Source: Mycobacterium heidelbergense
GTDB taxonomy: Bacteria; Actinomycetota; Actinomycetes; Mycobacteriales; Mycobacteriaceae
DNA length: 64,000 bases
Direction of reading: 5' to 3'
NCBI RefSeq assembly: GCF_010730745.1
Contig: NZ_AP022615.1
Location: forward strand, 1,426,001 to 1,490,000
The notes under the pieces are model-generated. The model was not told the DNA's origin and made no database searches. It was given only the letters and a program-made list of their open reading frames with translations. The translations under genes and the position numbers were made by a program. Of this stretch, positions 40,731-49,887 are shown piece by piece (the stretch's first letter is position 1; each line of letters opens with the position of its first letter).

Positions 40731-41590
40731 TCAGCAAGCCCCGCGGCAGGCGCACGGTGAACCTGCAGATCCTGCCCAGCGCGATGACCGTGCTGTCCAT
40801 CTGCGCGGGGCTGACCTCGATCAAGTTCGCCCTCGAGCACCAGCCCAAGGCCGCGATGGCGCTGATCGCCGCGGCGGCCATCCTGGACGGGCTGGACGGC
40901 CGGGTGGCCCGCATCTTGGACGCCCAGTCACGCATGGGCGAGGAAATCGACTCGCTGGCCGACGCGGTGAACTTCGGGGTGACGCCCGCGATCGTGCTCT
41001 ACGTGACGATGCTGGCCGAGTCGCCGGCCGGCTGGATCGTGGTGCTGCTGTACGCGGTGTGCGTCGTGTTGCGGCTGGCGAGGTACAACACGCTGCAGGA
41101 CGACGGGACCCAGCCCGCCTACGCGCACGAATTCTTCGTCGGGATGCCCGCGCCGGCGGGCGCGGTGTCGATGATCGGTCTGATCGGGCTCAAACTGCAG
41201 TTCGGTGACGGGTGGTGGACGTCGCCGGTGTTCCTGTGCGTCTGGGTGACGGGGACGTCGGTGCTGATGGTCAGCAAGATCCCGATGAGAAAGATGCATG
41301 CGGTGGCGGTGCCGCCGAACTGGGCGGCACCGCTGCTGGCGGTCCTGGCGATCTGCGCGGCGGCGGCGGTGCTGGCCCCCTACCTGTTGATCTGGGTGAT
41401 CATCGTCGCCTACCTGTGCCACGTCCCCTTCGCGGTCCGCAACCAGCGCTGGCTGGCCGCGCACCCCGAGGCGTGGGACGACAAGCCCAAGCAACGGCGC
41501 GCCGCGCGGCGCGCGAACCGCCGGGCGCAGCCGAACCGCCGGTCGATGGCGCGGCTGGGGCTGCGCAAGCCGAGCGGGCGCCTGCCATGA
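40727..41590 (+). CDS. pssA: CDP-diacylglycerol-serine O-phosphatidyltransferase
   Basis: 287 residues, integral membrane. The CDP-alcohol phosphotransferase signature DG-x2-AR-x8-G-x3-D-x3-D is complete in [17 protein letters not shown] and IDSLAD. About eight TM helices follow, with a basic C-terminus ([18 protein letters not shown]). It makes phosphatidylserine from CDP-diacylglycerol and serine, the substrate for Psd encoded just upstream. Coupled by 4-bp overlaps to both psd and the downstream ATPase. Orthologue of Rv0436c. Confidence 0.96.
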   Translation: MISKPRGRRTVNLQILPSAMTVLSICAGLTSIKFALEHQPKAAMALIAAAAILDGLDGRVARILDAQSRMGEEIDSLADAVNFGVTPAIVLYVTMLAESPAGWIVVLLYAVCVVLRLARYNTLQDDGTQPAYAHEFFVGMPAPAGAVSMIGLIGLKLQFGDGWWTSPVFLCVWVTGTSVLMVSKIPMRKMHAVAVPPNWAAPLLAVLAICAAAAVLAPYLLIWVIIVAYLCHVPFAVRNQRWLAAHPEAWDDKPKQRRAARRANRRAQPNRRSMARLGLRKPSGRLP

Positions 41591-43755
41591 CGCCCGCCGG
41601 CGAGGGTGCCGCGCGCCAGCTCACCCTCACCGCCCGGCTGAACACCTCCGCCGTCGACTCCCGCCGCGGCGTCGTCCGTCTTCATCCGAATGTCGTTGCT
41701 GCCCTTGGCATCCGGGAATGGGACGCGGTATCGCTGACCGGGTCGCGGACCACGGCGGCGGTCGCCGGCCTCGCCGGCCCGGACAACCCCGTCGGCACCG
41801 CGCTGCTCGACGACGTGACGCTGTCCAACGCCGGACTGCGGGAAGGCACCGCGGTGATCGTCAGCGCTGTCACCGTCTACGGCGCGCGGTCGGTGACGCT
41901 GTCCGGCTCATCGATGGCGACCAACTCGATTACGCCGATCACCCTGCGACAGGCCTTGCTCGGCAAGGTGATGACGGTCGGCGACGCCGTGTCGCTGCTG
42001 CCGCGCGACCTGGGCCCCGGCACGACGACGTCGCCCGCCACCCGTGCGCTGGCGGCTTCCGTCGGGATCAGCTGGACGTCGGAGCTGCTGACCGTCACGG
42101 GCGTGGACCCCGAGGGGCCGGTCAGCGTGCAGCCGAACTCGTTGGTCACCTGGGGCACCGGCGTCGGGACGCCCGCGCGCGAACAGCTCATCACCGGGAC
42201 CCCGGAGATCCTCGTCGAGGAGCTCAAGGGCACGCAGCCACAGGCCGCCAAGCTCACCGAATGGCTGAAACTCTCGCTCGACGAACCGCACCTGCTGAAG
42301 ACCTTGGGCGCCGGCGCCAACCTGGGTGTCCTGGTGTCGGGACCGGCCGGCGTCGGCAAGGTGACGCTGGTCCGCGCGGTGTGCGACGGCCGCAGGTTGA
42401 TCGAGCTGGACGGCCCGGAGGTCGGCGCGCTGGCCGCCGACGACCGGCTGAAAACCGTTGCCTCGGCGGTGAAGAGGGTCCGCGACGGCGGCGGCGTGCT
42501 GTTGATCGCCGACGCCGACGCCCTGCTGCCGGCCACCGCCGAGCCGGTGGCCGCCCTGATCCTGGGCGAGCTGCGCGCCGCCGTCGCCACCGAGGGCGTC
42601 GCATTGATCGCCACCTCCGCGCGACCCGACCAGCTCGACGCCCGGCTGCGCGCCCCCGACCTGTGCGACCGCGAGCTGGGCCTGCCGCTCCCCGACGCCC
42701 CCACCCGCAGGGCGCTGCTGGAGGCGCTGCTCAAACCGGTGCCCACCGGCGATCTCAACATCGAGGAGATCGCCCGTCGCACACCGGCTTTCGTCGTCGC
42801 CGACCTGGCCGCGCTGGTCCGTGAGGCCGCGCTGCGGGCGGCGTCCCGCGCCAGCACCGACGGCCGGCCACCGAGGCTGAACCAGGACGATCTCGCCGGG
42901 GCGCTGACCGTCATCCGGCCGCTGTCCCGCTCGGCCGGCGAGGAGCTGAGCGTGGGAAGCGTCACCCTCGACGACGTCGGCGACATGGCCGAGGCCAGAC
43001 GGTCGTTGACCGAGGCGGTGTTGTGGCCGCTGCAGCATCCCGACACGTTCGCCCGGCTGGGCGTCGATCCGCCGCGCGGGGTGCTGCTGTACGGCCCGCC
43101 CGGCTGCGGCAAGACGTTCGTGGTCCGCGCGCTGGCCAGCACCGGGCAGCTCAGCGTGCACGCCGTCAAAGGCTCCGAGCTGATGGACAAGTGGGTGGGC
43201 AGCAGCGAGCGAGCCGTTCGTGAGCTGTTTCGGCGGGCCCGGGATTCGGCCCCCTCGCTGATGTTCCTCGACGAGGTGGACGCGCTGGCGCCCCGGCGCG
43301 GGCAGAGCTTCGACTCCGGCGTGACCGACCGCGTGGTGGCCGCGCTGCTGACCGAACTCGACGGGATCGACCCGCTGCGCGACGTCGTGGTGCTGGGCGC
43401 CACCAACCGGCCCGACCTGATCGACCCCGCGCTGCTGCGCCCCGGTCGGCTGGAACGGTTGGTGTTCATCGAACCGCCCGATGCCGCGGCCCGCCACGAA
43501 ATCCTGCGCACCGCAGGCAAATCCATCCCGCTGAGCGCCGACGTCGACCTCGGCGAGGTGGCCGCCGAACTCGAGGGCTACAGCGCCGCCGACTGCGTGG
43601 CGCTGCTGCGGGAGGCCGCGCTCACCGCCATGCGGCGCTCCATCGACGCCGCCGACGTGACGGCCGCCGACCTCGCGGCGGCCCGCAAGACGGTGCGCCC
43701 CTCGTTGGATCCGGCGCAGGTGGAGTCGTTGCGCGCGTTCGCCAAAGCTCTTTAG
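41587..43755 (+). CDS. CDC48/p97-like double AAA+ ATPase (Rv0435c-like)
   Basis: 722 residues. Residues 1-180 form a CDC48 N-domain-like double-psi barrel (RLHPNVVAALGIREWDAVSLTG). The first AAA module has a weakened Walker A (GPAGVGKVT) and no normal Walker B Glu (LLIADADAL), so is probably inactive. The second is intact: GPPGCGKTF, LMFLDEVDALAPRRG, the second-region-of-homology ATNRPDLIDPALLRPGRLERLVF with both Arg fingers. It probably unfolds or remodels proteins; the target in mycobacteria is unknown. Overlaps pssA by 4 bp. Orthologue of Rv0435c. Confidence 0.92.
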   Translation: MTPAGEGAARQLTLTARLNTSAVDSRRGVVRLHPNVVAALGIREWDAVSLTGSRTTAAVAGLAGPDNPVGTALLDDVTLSNAGLREGTAVIVSAVTVYGARSVTLSGSSMATNSITPITLRQALLGKVMTVGDAVSLLPRDLGPGTTTSPATRALAASVGISWTSELLTVTGVDPEGPVSVQPNSLVTWGTGVGTPAREQLITGTPEILVEELKGTQPQAAKLTEWLKLSLDEPHLLKTLGAGANLGVLVSGPAGVGKVTLVRAVCDGRRLIELDGPEVGALAADDRLKTVASAVKRVRDGGGVLLIADADALLPATAEPVAALILGELRAAVATEGVALIATSARPDQLDARLRAPDLCDRELGLPLPDAPTRRALLEALLKPVPTGDLNIEEIARRTPAFVVADLAALVREAALRAASRASTDGRPPRLNQDDLAGALTVIRPLSRSAGEELSVGSVTLDDVGDMAEARRSLTEAVLWPLQHPDTFARLGVDPPRGVLLYGPPGCGKTFVVRALASTGQLSVHAVKGSELMDKWVGSSERAVRELFRRARDSAPSLMFLDEVDALAPRRGQSFDSGVTDRVVAALLTELDGIDPLRDVVVLGATNRPDLIDPALLRPGRLERLVFIEPPDAAARHEILRTAGKSIPLSADVDLGEVAAELEGYSAADCVALLREAALTAMRRSIDAADVTAADLAAARKTVRPSLDPAQVESLRAFAKAL

Positions 43756-43882
43756 CACCGCCCGCGCCGTCGAGCGTGCATCCAGGCATTTGAGTGTGCG
43801 CACGCGGTGGAAGCTAAGCGAAAATCCCGCCCTGAACACACAGTGAAGTACACCGGCGCACACCCGATACGCCGCTTGGATT

Positions 43883-43896
43883 TGCAGTAGACTGCA
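43883..43896. promoter_or_regulatory. Palindrome upstream of lux-like operon, possible operator
   Basis: TGCAGT-AG-ACTGCA is a perfect 6-2-6 palindrome 40 bp before the first gene of the LuxE/LuxC operon, in promoter position. It could be bound by the TetR encoded last in that operon. A single palindrome may also arise by chance. Confidence 0.45.
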
Positions 43897-43935
43897 GTAT
43901 TGCGTGTAGCTGCATAGTGGGTTTACGCTGACCCG

Positions 43936-45378
43936 ATGACAAGCACCGCCGCGCGGCCGGTGGACGATTTCATGAACGACCCGATCGGCTTCTTCGGGCA
44001 GTCGTATACGCGGATGCACAGCATCGACCGCGGCGAGCTCGAAGGGCTGCAGCGCCGGGCCATGGGCATCCGCTTCCGGGAGCACTACGACAGCATCGAG
44101 ATGCTGCGCAAGCTCGCCGACCGGCTCGGCATCACGGCGCTCAACGAATTCAATGACGTTGTGCCGCTGCTCTTCTCCCACACGGCGTTCAAGTCGTACC
44201 CGGCCGCGTTGATCGACAAGAAGCGCTTCGACCTGATGACCCGGTGGCTCGACAAGCTCACCAGCTACGACCTGTCCGGCGTGGACACCACCGGCTGCAT
44301 CGGGATCGACGACTGGATCGACCGGCTCGACGAGCAGACACCGCTCGAGGTCATCACCTCCAGCGGCACGACCGGCACCATCTCGATCCTCCCCAAGGAC
44401 AAGCGCGGCGCCGAAGAAGGCATGACGCTGTGGAAGATCTGCCTGTTCCAGACCTTCGGCCAAGAACCGACCGAAGCCGAGCTCAACCCGTCGGTGGACG
44501 TGGTCTGGCCCAACTTCGCCAACGGCAAGCTCGGCCACCTGCGCATCGCCAACATGATCAAGCGCGGCTTCACCGGCGGCGACGAGAGCAGATTCCACGC
44601 GCTCTACCCGGGCGCGATCGACACCGATCTGATGTTCCTCGCGTCCAAGATGCGGGCCGCGGCGTCCCGCGGGGAACTCGACCGGCTCGAGATCGACCCG
44701 GCGCTGGCCGCCCGCAAGGACGAGTTCGTCGCCATGCAGGCGCGTCAGGCGCAGGACATGGACGCCTTCTTCACCCGGCTCAGCGACCAGCTGCGCGGCA
44801 GGCGGGTGTTCATGCTGGGCACCTACCACCTGATGTACGACATCGCCAGGGCTGGGCTGGAGCGCGGCGTGCGCAACGTCTTCGCCCCCGACTCGGCGAT
44901 CCTCACCGGCGGCGGCATGAAAGGCGTTGCGCTGCCGCACGATTTCATGGACGTCATCAAGGAATTCCTCGGCGTCCAGCGGATCCAGGTCGGCTACGGC
45001 TTCTCCGAGTCGAGCACCTTCCACTGGGGCTGCACCGAGGGCCGCTACCACGTCGCCCCGTGGGTCATCCCCTTCGTACTCGATCCCGACACCAGCGAGC
45101 CGCTGCCCCGCACCGGTGTGCGGACCGGCCGCGCCGCCGTCTACGACATCCTGCTGCGCGCCCACTGGGGCGGCGTCATCTCCGGTGACGAGGTCACCAT
45201 CGACTGGGACCTGCGCTGCCCGTGCGGGCAGGCCAGCGTCGCCTTCGAACCCGACATCATCCGCTACAGCGAGAAGAAGGGCTTGAAAAATGGGCAAGAG
45301 GACGACCGAATCACCTGTGCCGCCACGCATGAGGTGCACAACGAGGCGGTGAACTTCATGAAGGGCGTCGACCTGTGA
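43936..45378 (+). CDS. LuxE-like acyl-protein synthetase / fatty-acid-activating enzyme
   Basis: 480 residues. Adenylate-forming enzyme of the LuxE/acyl-protein synthetase family with the nucleotide loop SSGTTG at 142-147 and later VGYGFSESSTFHWGCTEGRYH and EVTIDWDLRCPCGQASVAFE. The family activates a fatty acid as acyl-AMP and loads it on a Cys for reduction by LuxC. The next gene is LuxC-like and overlaps by 4 bp (GTGA), so the pair should form an acid-to-aldehyde reductase. No luciferase luxA/luxB genes are present. Absent from the equivalent Mtb locus. Confidence 0.85.
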   Translation: MTSTAARPVDDFMNDPIGFFGQSYTRMHSIDRGELEGLQRRAMGIRFREHYDSIEMLRKLADRLGITALNEFNDVVPLLFSHTAFKSYPAALIDKKRFDLMTRWLDKLTSYDLSGVDTTGCIGIDDWIDRLDEQTPLEVITSSGTTGTISILPKDKRGAEEGMTLWKICLFQTFGQEPTEAELNPSVDVVWPNFANGKLGHLRIANMIKRGFTGGDESRFHALYPGAIDTDLMFLASKMRAAASRGELDRLEIDPALAARKDEFVAMQARQAQDMDAFFTRLSDQLRGRRVFMLGTYHLMYDIARAGLERGVRNVFAPDSAILTGGGMKGVALPHDFMDVIKEFLGVQRIQVGYGFSESSTFHWGCTEGRYHVAPWVIPFVLDPDTSEPLPRTGVRTGRAAVYDILLRAHWGGVISGDEVTIDWDLRCPCGQASVAFEPDIIRYSEKKGLKNGQEDDRITCAATHEVHNEAVNFMKGVDL

Positions 45379-46832
45379 TCGCCTACACCGTCCCGCTGTT
45401 CCTGCGGGGGCAAGTCATCACCGACGACCTCGTCCCCTACGGCACCCGCACCGGCGACTGGCAATTCCGGGCGCCGGACATGGCCAAGTACGTCGCGCGC
45501 CTGCCGCTCAACAGCCCCGCCGAAATGAGCGACCTCCACGACGTGAGCTTCGACGAGATCCTCGACGTGCTCGAGGCATTGGGCGGCGCACTGGATTTCG
45601 AGTCCAACACCCACCTGCAGGAGGCCTACGAAGCCTCGCTGGTGGCCAATGTGCTGCCGGCGGAAATGCTGAAGAACAGCTATCGCGTTCTGGGGCCGCT
45701 GTTTTCCCGCGACAATGTCACCGAAATCGCCGACAGCCAGGTCGGGCTGGACTACCTCAACGGGTGGGTCCCGCACAAACTGCACGACGGGCGCGAACTG
45801 CGGGTGCGCGCCTTCGGATCCCGCGTGCTGCACATCCCGGCGGGCAACGGTGGGCTGGTCTCGGCGGTGACCATCCTGCGTTCGGTGATCACCCGGTCCG
45901 ACGCGATCATCAAGGCGCCCTCCAACGATCCGCTGACCGCGATCGCCATCGCCCGCACGCTGGCCGATGTTGCGCCGAACCACCCGATCACCCGGCACCT
46001 GGCGGTCGGGTACTGGAAGGGCGGCGATTCGGGCGTCGAAGAAGCCCTCTACCGGCCGCAGCACATCGAAAAGATCGTGGCCTGGGGCGGGCTGGCGTCG
46101 GTCAAACACGTAACCCGGTACATCCAGCCGGGTTTGGAGCTCATCGCGCTGGACCCCAAGCGCAGCGCCACCATCATCGGCCGCGAGGCGTTCGACGACG
46201 AAGACACGATGCGGGAGGTGGCCCGGCGCGCCGCGACCGACATCGGTGTGGCCAACCAGGAGGGGTGCGCCAACGCCCGGGTCATCTACGTGCTCAGCGG
46301 CACGGATCCCGAGGGCCTGGCCAACGCCAATCGGTTCGGGGAATTGGTCTACCGGGAGTTGATGTCGTTGCCTCCGGTCATCAGCACCCCGCCGCGGTAT
46401 CCCAACCGCGAGCTACTCGACCATCTGGAGGCCTCGCGCATGGCCGACGACTTCTACCGCGTCATCGGCGGCGAGCGCCGCGAGGGCGCCATCGTCGTCT
46501 CGCAATTCGATGAGGCCGTTGACTATTCGCCGATGCTGTCCGGGCGGGTCGCCAACGTCGTGCCCGTGGACAGCATCGACAAGGTGACCGCCGCGGTGAA
46601 CGCCTATACTCAGACCATCGGCGTCTACCCGGAATCCCTGAAGCGGCGGCTGCGAAACACGTTGCCGCTGTTCGGCGCCCAACGGCTGACCACCCTGGGC
46701 TACGCGTGCAGCGTCGCGGTCGCCGCCCCGCAGGACGCCATCGAGCCGATCCGGCGGATGTGCAAGTGGATCGTCGACGAGGAATGCGATCCGGAGGTGG
46801 TGATCCCGCTGTGGCGACTCACGCCGGCATGA
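45375..46832 (+). CDS. LuxC-like acyl-CoA/acyl-protein reductase
   Basis: 485 residues from GTG 45375. Aldehyde-dehydrogenase-fold reductase of the LuxC family: nucleotide-binding part with RVLHIPAGNGGLVSAVTILRSVITRSDAIIKAPSNDPLT, and probable nucleophile C298 in NQEGCANARVIY. It would reduce the activated acyl group to a fatty aldehyde with NAD(P)H. Encoded between the LuxE-like synthetase and an SDR with 4-bp overlaps on both sides. The SDR could reduce the aldehyde further to an alcohol; this is inference. Confidence 0.88.
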   Translation: MIAYTVPLFLRGQVITDDLVPYGTRTGDWQFRAPDMAKYVARLPLNSPAEMSDLHDVSFDEILDVLEALGGALDFESNTHLQEAYEASLVANVLPAEMLKNSYRVLGPLFSRDNVTEIADSQVGLDYLNGWVPHKLHDGRELRVRAFGSRVLHIPAGNGGLVSAVTILRSVITRSDAIIKAPSNDPLTAIAIARTLADVAPNHPITRHLAVGYWKGGDSGVEEALYRPQHIEKIVAWGGLASVKHVTRYIQPGLELIALDPKRSATIIGREAFDDEDTMREVARRAATDIGVANQEGCANARVIYVLSGTDPEGLANANRFGELVYRELMSLPPVISTPPRYPNRELLDHLEASRMADDFYRVIGGERREGAIVVSQFDEAVDYSPMLSGRVANVVPVDSIDKVTAAVNAYTQTIGVYPESLKRRLRNTLPLFGAQRLTTLGYACSVAVAAPQDAIEPIRRMCKWIVDEECDPEVVIPLWRLTPA

Positions 46833-47761
46833 CCGAACGTCCGACCGCCCTGGACGTCGTCGACGGAATCGACCTGTCGGGCAAGGTATGTGTGATCACG
46901 GGGGCGTCGTCGGGGTTGGGCCGCGAGTCCGCACGCGCGCTGGCCGCGGCGGGCGCGCACGTGGTGCTGGCCGCGCGTGACGAAGACGCGCTGGCGCAGA
47001 CGGCCCGGTGGATAGCGGCCGAGGTGCCCGGGTCCCGCACCTCGACGGTACGGCTCGACCTCACCGCGCTGGCCAGCGTCCGCGCGGCGGCGGACGCCAT
47101 AAGCGACGTCGCGCCGACCATAGATGTGTTGATGAACAACGCCGGTGTCATGTTCACCCCGTTCGGACGAACGCGCGATGGATTCGAAATACAGGTCGGG
47201 ACAAACCATTTCGGGCACTTCGAACTCACCCGGCTCCTTGTCCCGCAACTGGCGGCCGCCGGAGGCGCCCGGATCGTCACGCTGTCGTCCGGGGGCCACC
47301 TCATGGGTGACGTCGATTTCGACGACCCGAACTGGGAGAGCCGCGAATACGACAAGTTCGTCGCGTACGGCGCGTCCAAGACGGCGAACATCCTGCACGC
47401 GAAGGAGGCCGACCGGCGGCTGCGCGAGTTGGGCATCCGCGCCTTCGCCGTTCATCCGGGCACGGTGGCGACCGCCCTGGCGCGGTACATGTCCCGCTCG
47501 GATTTCTCCGAACTCCGCAAGCTTGTCGTTGACAACAGCGCGGCGCGCGGCAAGCGGTCCGACGGCTTCCTCGACTTCACCACGCCCGAGCAGGGCGCGG
47601 CCACCCAGGTGTGGGCCGCGGTCAGCCCCGAGCTGAGGGACAAGGGGGCGCTGTACCTGGAAGACTGCGGGGTCAGCGACGCGGTCGCGCCCTACGCCCG
47701 CGACGAGCGGCGCGCGGCCGACTGGTGGGCCCTCTCCGAAAAGCTGTGTGACAGAGCGTGA
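46829..47761 (+). CDS. Short-chain dehydrogenase/reductase in lux-like operon
   Basis: 310 residues from ATG 46829, overlapping the LuxC-like stop by 4 bp. TGASSGLGRESARALA near residue 25, MNNAGVM near 105, and YGASKTANILHAKEA for the active-site Tyr/Lys. Similar in type to the SDR at 17999 (both have GTNHxGHFxLT). In this operon it may act on the fatty aldehyde or a derived lipid; the substrate is unknown. It overlaps the TetR gene by 4 bp. Confidence 0.9.
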   Translation: MTERPTALDVVDGIDLSGKVCVITGASSGLGRESARALAAAGAHVVLAARDEDALAQTARWIAAEVPGSRTSTVRLDLTALASVRAAADAISDVAPTIDVLMNNAGVMFTPFGRTRDGFEIQVGTNHFGHFELTRLLVPQLAAAGGARIVTLSSGGHLMGDVDFDDPNWESREYDKFVAYGASKTANILHAKEADRRLRELGIRAFAVHPGTVATALARYMSRSDFSELRKLVVDNSAARGKRSDGFLDFTTPEQGAATQVWAAVSPELRDKGALYLEDCGVSDAVAPYARDERRAADWWALSEKLCDRA

Positions 47762-48330
47762 ACAGACTCGAACGGCGAAAGCTCGAGGTGCGGGAGAAGA
47801 TCCTCGCGGCCGCGTTCGAGCTGTTTCTCCGCAACGGCGTCGCGGCCACCACCATCGAGGAGATCTGCGAGCGCGCCGACGTCGCCAATCGAACGTTCTT
47901 CAACCACTTCGCCACGCGCCAGGACATGATCCGGGCGTTGGCGCGGCGGCGACTGGTCAACCTGCACGACGTCGTGTTCGACCGTGTCGACCAGCCGATC
48001 CCGGACCGGCTGATCGGCGTGTTCGACGACATCGCCGCGGCGCTGGCGGAATCCGGCGACACCTACCGCGAGCTGATCGGGCACATGCTCGCCACCAGCG
48101 GCTACGGCATCCAGCGCGGCTTCGACCTGCACGACACGTTCGTCGAGCTGGTCAAGGAGGGGATCGCGCGCGGCGAGGTCGGCGCGCGACACGACCCGGA
48201 AACCTTGGCCGACATCATCGTTGGCGCCCTGTCCGGGGGCATCCTCAACTGGACCGTCGACCGGACGTATTCGCTGGAGACCAACCTGCACAACCTCGGC
48301 GTCGCGCTGGCCGAGTTGCTGAGCGGGTGA
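47758..48330 (+). CDS. TetR-family regulator of the lux-like operon
   Basis: 190 residues from GTG 47758. The helix-turn-helix is VAATTIEEICERADVANRTFFNHFATRQDMIRALA, followed by a TetR ligand domain. It is the fourth gene of an operon whose members all overlap by 4 bp, so it is made with the enzymes, as in a self-limiting circuit. The palindrome at 43883 is a candidate site. A fatty acyl compound is a reasonable guess for its ligand. Confidence 0.9.
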   Translation: MNRLERRKLEVREKILAAAFELFLRNGVAATTIEEICERADVANRTFFNHFATRQDMIRALARRRLVNLHDVVFDRVDQPIPDRLIGVFDDIAAALAESGDTYRELIGHMLATSGYGIQRGFDLHDTFVELVKEGIARGEVGARHDPETLADIIVGALSGGILNWTVDRTYSLETNLHNLGVALAELLSG

Positions 48331-48341
48331 GGCCCGGGGTT

Positions 48342-48400
48342 TTGACTCTGCGCCCACCAGGGGCTCTACTCGCACTTTTGCCTGGTGGACGCAGAGTCAA
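48342..48400. terminator. Large inverted repeat between convergent genes
   Basis: Arms of 20 bases (from TTGACTCTGCG at 48342-48352 to CGCAGAGTCAA at 48390-48400, plus CCACCAGG/CCTGGTGG inside) pair with one mismatch around a 19-base loop. It lies between the stops of the TetR (+) and enoyl-CoA hydratase (-) genes and could end transcription from both sides. Short T-runs only. Confidence 0.6.
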
Positions 48401-48415
48401 CTGAAACAGGCCGGC

Positions 48416-49234
48416 TCATGGCTCCGGGAGCTCCGTCCAGTCGGCCGAAAGCCGCGAGCTGAACCGGGGCGGCCGCCTGTCCAGGAAGGCGCTGACGCCC
48501 TCGCGGGCGTCGGCGGTGCCCATCACGCGGTGGTGCAGCTGGGTTTCCAGCGACGCGACCTGCCGCGGCGTGTAGTTGTTGATCGCGCTGTCCCACAGCA
48601 GTCGCTTGCACAAGGCCGCCGACATCGGAGCCACGTGGGCCGCGGTGTCGCGGGCCATCTCCACCGCCTGGTCGAGCACCCGCTCGGCGGGCAGCGCCCG
48701 ATTCGCGATGCCGAGCGCCACCGCCTCCGCGCCCGTGAAGGTGCGCCCGGTGAGCAGCACCTCGGCGGCCACCCCCAGCGTGGCCAGATGCGCCAGCGTC
48801 CAGTGCGACATGCAGTCGGGTATCACCCCCCGGCGCACCTGCACCACACCGTATTTGGCGTCCTCGGCGGCGATGCGGATGTCGGCCTGCAGGGCAATCG
48901 TCAGGCCGATTCCGATGGCGTGGCCGTTGAGCGCGGCGATCACCGGCTTGCGCAATTCGAAGGCGGCGGGATCGATCGGCGATGCCGAGAACGTGCTGTC
49001 GTCCGCGGGCGCCTCGAACGGCGAGATGTTGCCGGAGAAGTCCGCTCCCACGCAGAAGGCACTGCCCGCGCCGGTGACCACGATGGCGCGGACGTCGTCG
49101 TCGGCGTCGCACTCCCGGTATGCCTGGCTCAGCAGCCTGCCCATGTCGGCGGTATAGGCGTTGAGATGCTCGGGGCGATTGAGCGTGAGCACCGCCACGC
49201 CCGCGTTGCTGTCGACCGTCACGTCGGCGCTCAT
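48416..49234 (-). CDS. Enoyl-CoA hydratase/isomerase family protein
   Basis: 272 residues from ATG 49234 (MSADVTVDSNAGVAVLTLNRP). Crotonase fold with oxyanion-hole segments GAGSAFCVGADFSG and ALNGHAIGIGLTIALQADIRIAAEDAKYG. The usual second catalytic Glu region reads RRGVIPDCMSHWTL, so the exact reaction (hydration, isomerisation or another crotonase reaction) is uncertain. It ends 11 bp after the Rv0434-like gene on the same strand and may share its transcript. It is not in the Mtb locus, so may belong with the neighbouring lipid operon. Confidence 0.88.
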   Translation of the reverse strand: MSADVTVDSNAGVAVLTLNRPEHLNAYTADMGRLLSQAYRECDADDDVRAIVVTGAGSAFCVGADFSGNISPFEAPADDSTFSASPIDPAAFELRKPVIAALNGHAIGIGLTIALQADIRIAAEDAKYGVVQVRRGVIPDCMSHWTLAHLATLGVAAEVLLTGRTFTGAEAVALGIANRALPAERVLDQAVEMARDTAAHVAPMSAALCKRLLWDSAINNYTPRQVASLETQLHHRVMGTADAREGVSAFLDRRPPRFSSRLSADWTELPEP

Positions 49235-49245
49235 CGCATCGCCCC

Positions 49246-49887
49246 CTATTCGGACAGCTGGAATTCCACCATGTCGGCCACCGCGTCCACGGCCTCGCTG
49301 AGCGCGGCGAATCGGTCGGCGGCCGACGGCGCCGACAGCACGGCGTAGCGGTCGGCCGTGCCGATCGGGATGCGAGACGCCAACGCGTATAGGCGCTGCC
49401 CGGCGTCGGCCGAGCCGTGACCCAGCAGCACGTCGCGGTCCGGCGGCGCGGCCCCGCGAGCCTGGGCGATCCGCTCGAACAGCGCCATCACCCGGTCCTC
49501 GAGATCGAGCAGCTGGGCGTGCGTCACCGGATCCCCCGGCTCGTCCGGCCACAGTGTCGCCGTCGCCCGCGGGTAGGGATCGTCGGGCAGCCACCCGGAC
49601 ACCCGGATCCGCTCCCCTGTCCGGCAGCGCAGCGCGAATCGGCCGGCGCCGAGATCGGCGTGTTCGATGATCCCGCACAGGGTTCCGACATCACAGCGCG
49701 AATCGCCGCCGCCGACCTCGCGGCCGGCGGAGATCAGCACGACACCGAACGGTTCGTCACCGTCGAGGCAGCGCCGCACCAGCGCGCCGTAGCGGGGCTC
49801 GAAGATCCGCAGCGGCAGATCCTCGTCGGGCAGCAGCGCCGACTCCAGCGGAAACATCGCCAGCTCAATGGGTTTGAAATCGGCCAT
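49246..49887 (-). CDS. Lon N-terminal-domain protein (Rv0434-like)
   Basis: 213 residues from ATG 49887. It consists only of a LON substrate-binding domain (LAMFPLESALLPDEDLPLRIFEPRYGALVRRCL at the start), without the AAA+ and protease parts of Lon. Such proteins occur widely with unknown role, possibly substrate or lipid binding. The start overlaps the Rv0433-like stop by one base (TGATG), so translation is coupled. Orthologue of Rv0434. Confidence 0.9.
   Translation of the reverse strand: MADFKPIELAMFPLESALLPDEDLPLRIFEPRYGALVRRCLDGDEPFGVVLISAGREVGGGDSRCDVGTLCGIIEHADLGAGRFALRCRTGERIRVSGWLPDDPYPRATATLWPDEPGDPVTHAQLLDLEDRVMALFERIAQARGAAPPDRDVLLGHGSADAGQRLYALASRIPIGTADRYAVLSAPSAADRFAALSEAVDAVADMVEFQLSE

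Noticed and set aside
41908..45339. 1143-residue open frame on the minus strand across Rv0435c-like and LuxE-like genes
   Set aside because: It spans two recognised genes and the gap between them, with no ribosome site or motif.
43936..46832. Bioluminescence operon
   Set aside because: luxA and luxB are missing; only the aldehyde-forming functions resemble lux genes.
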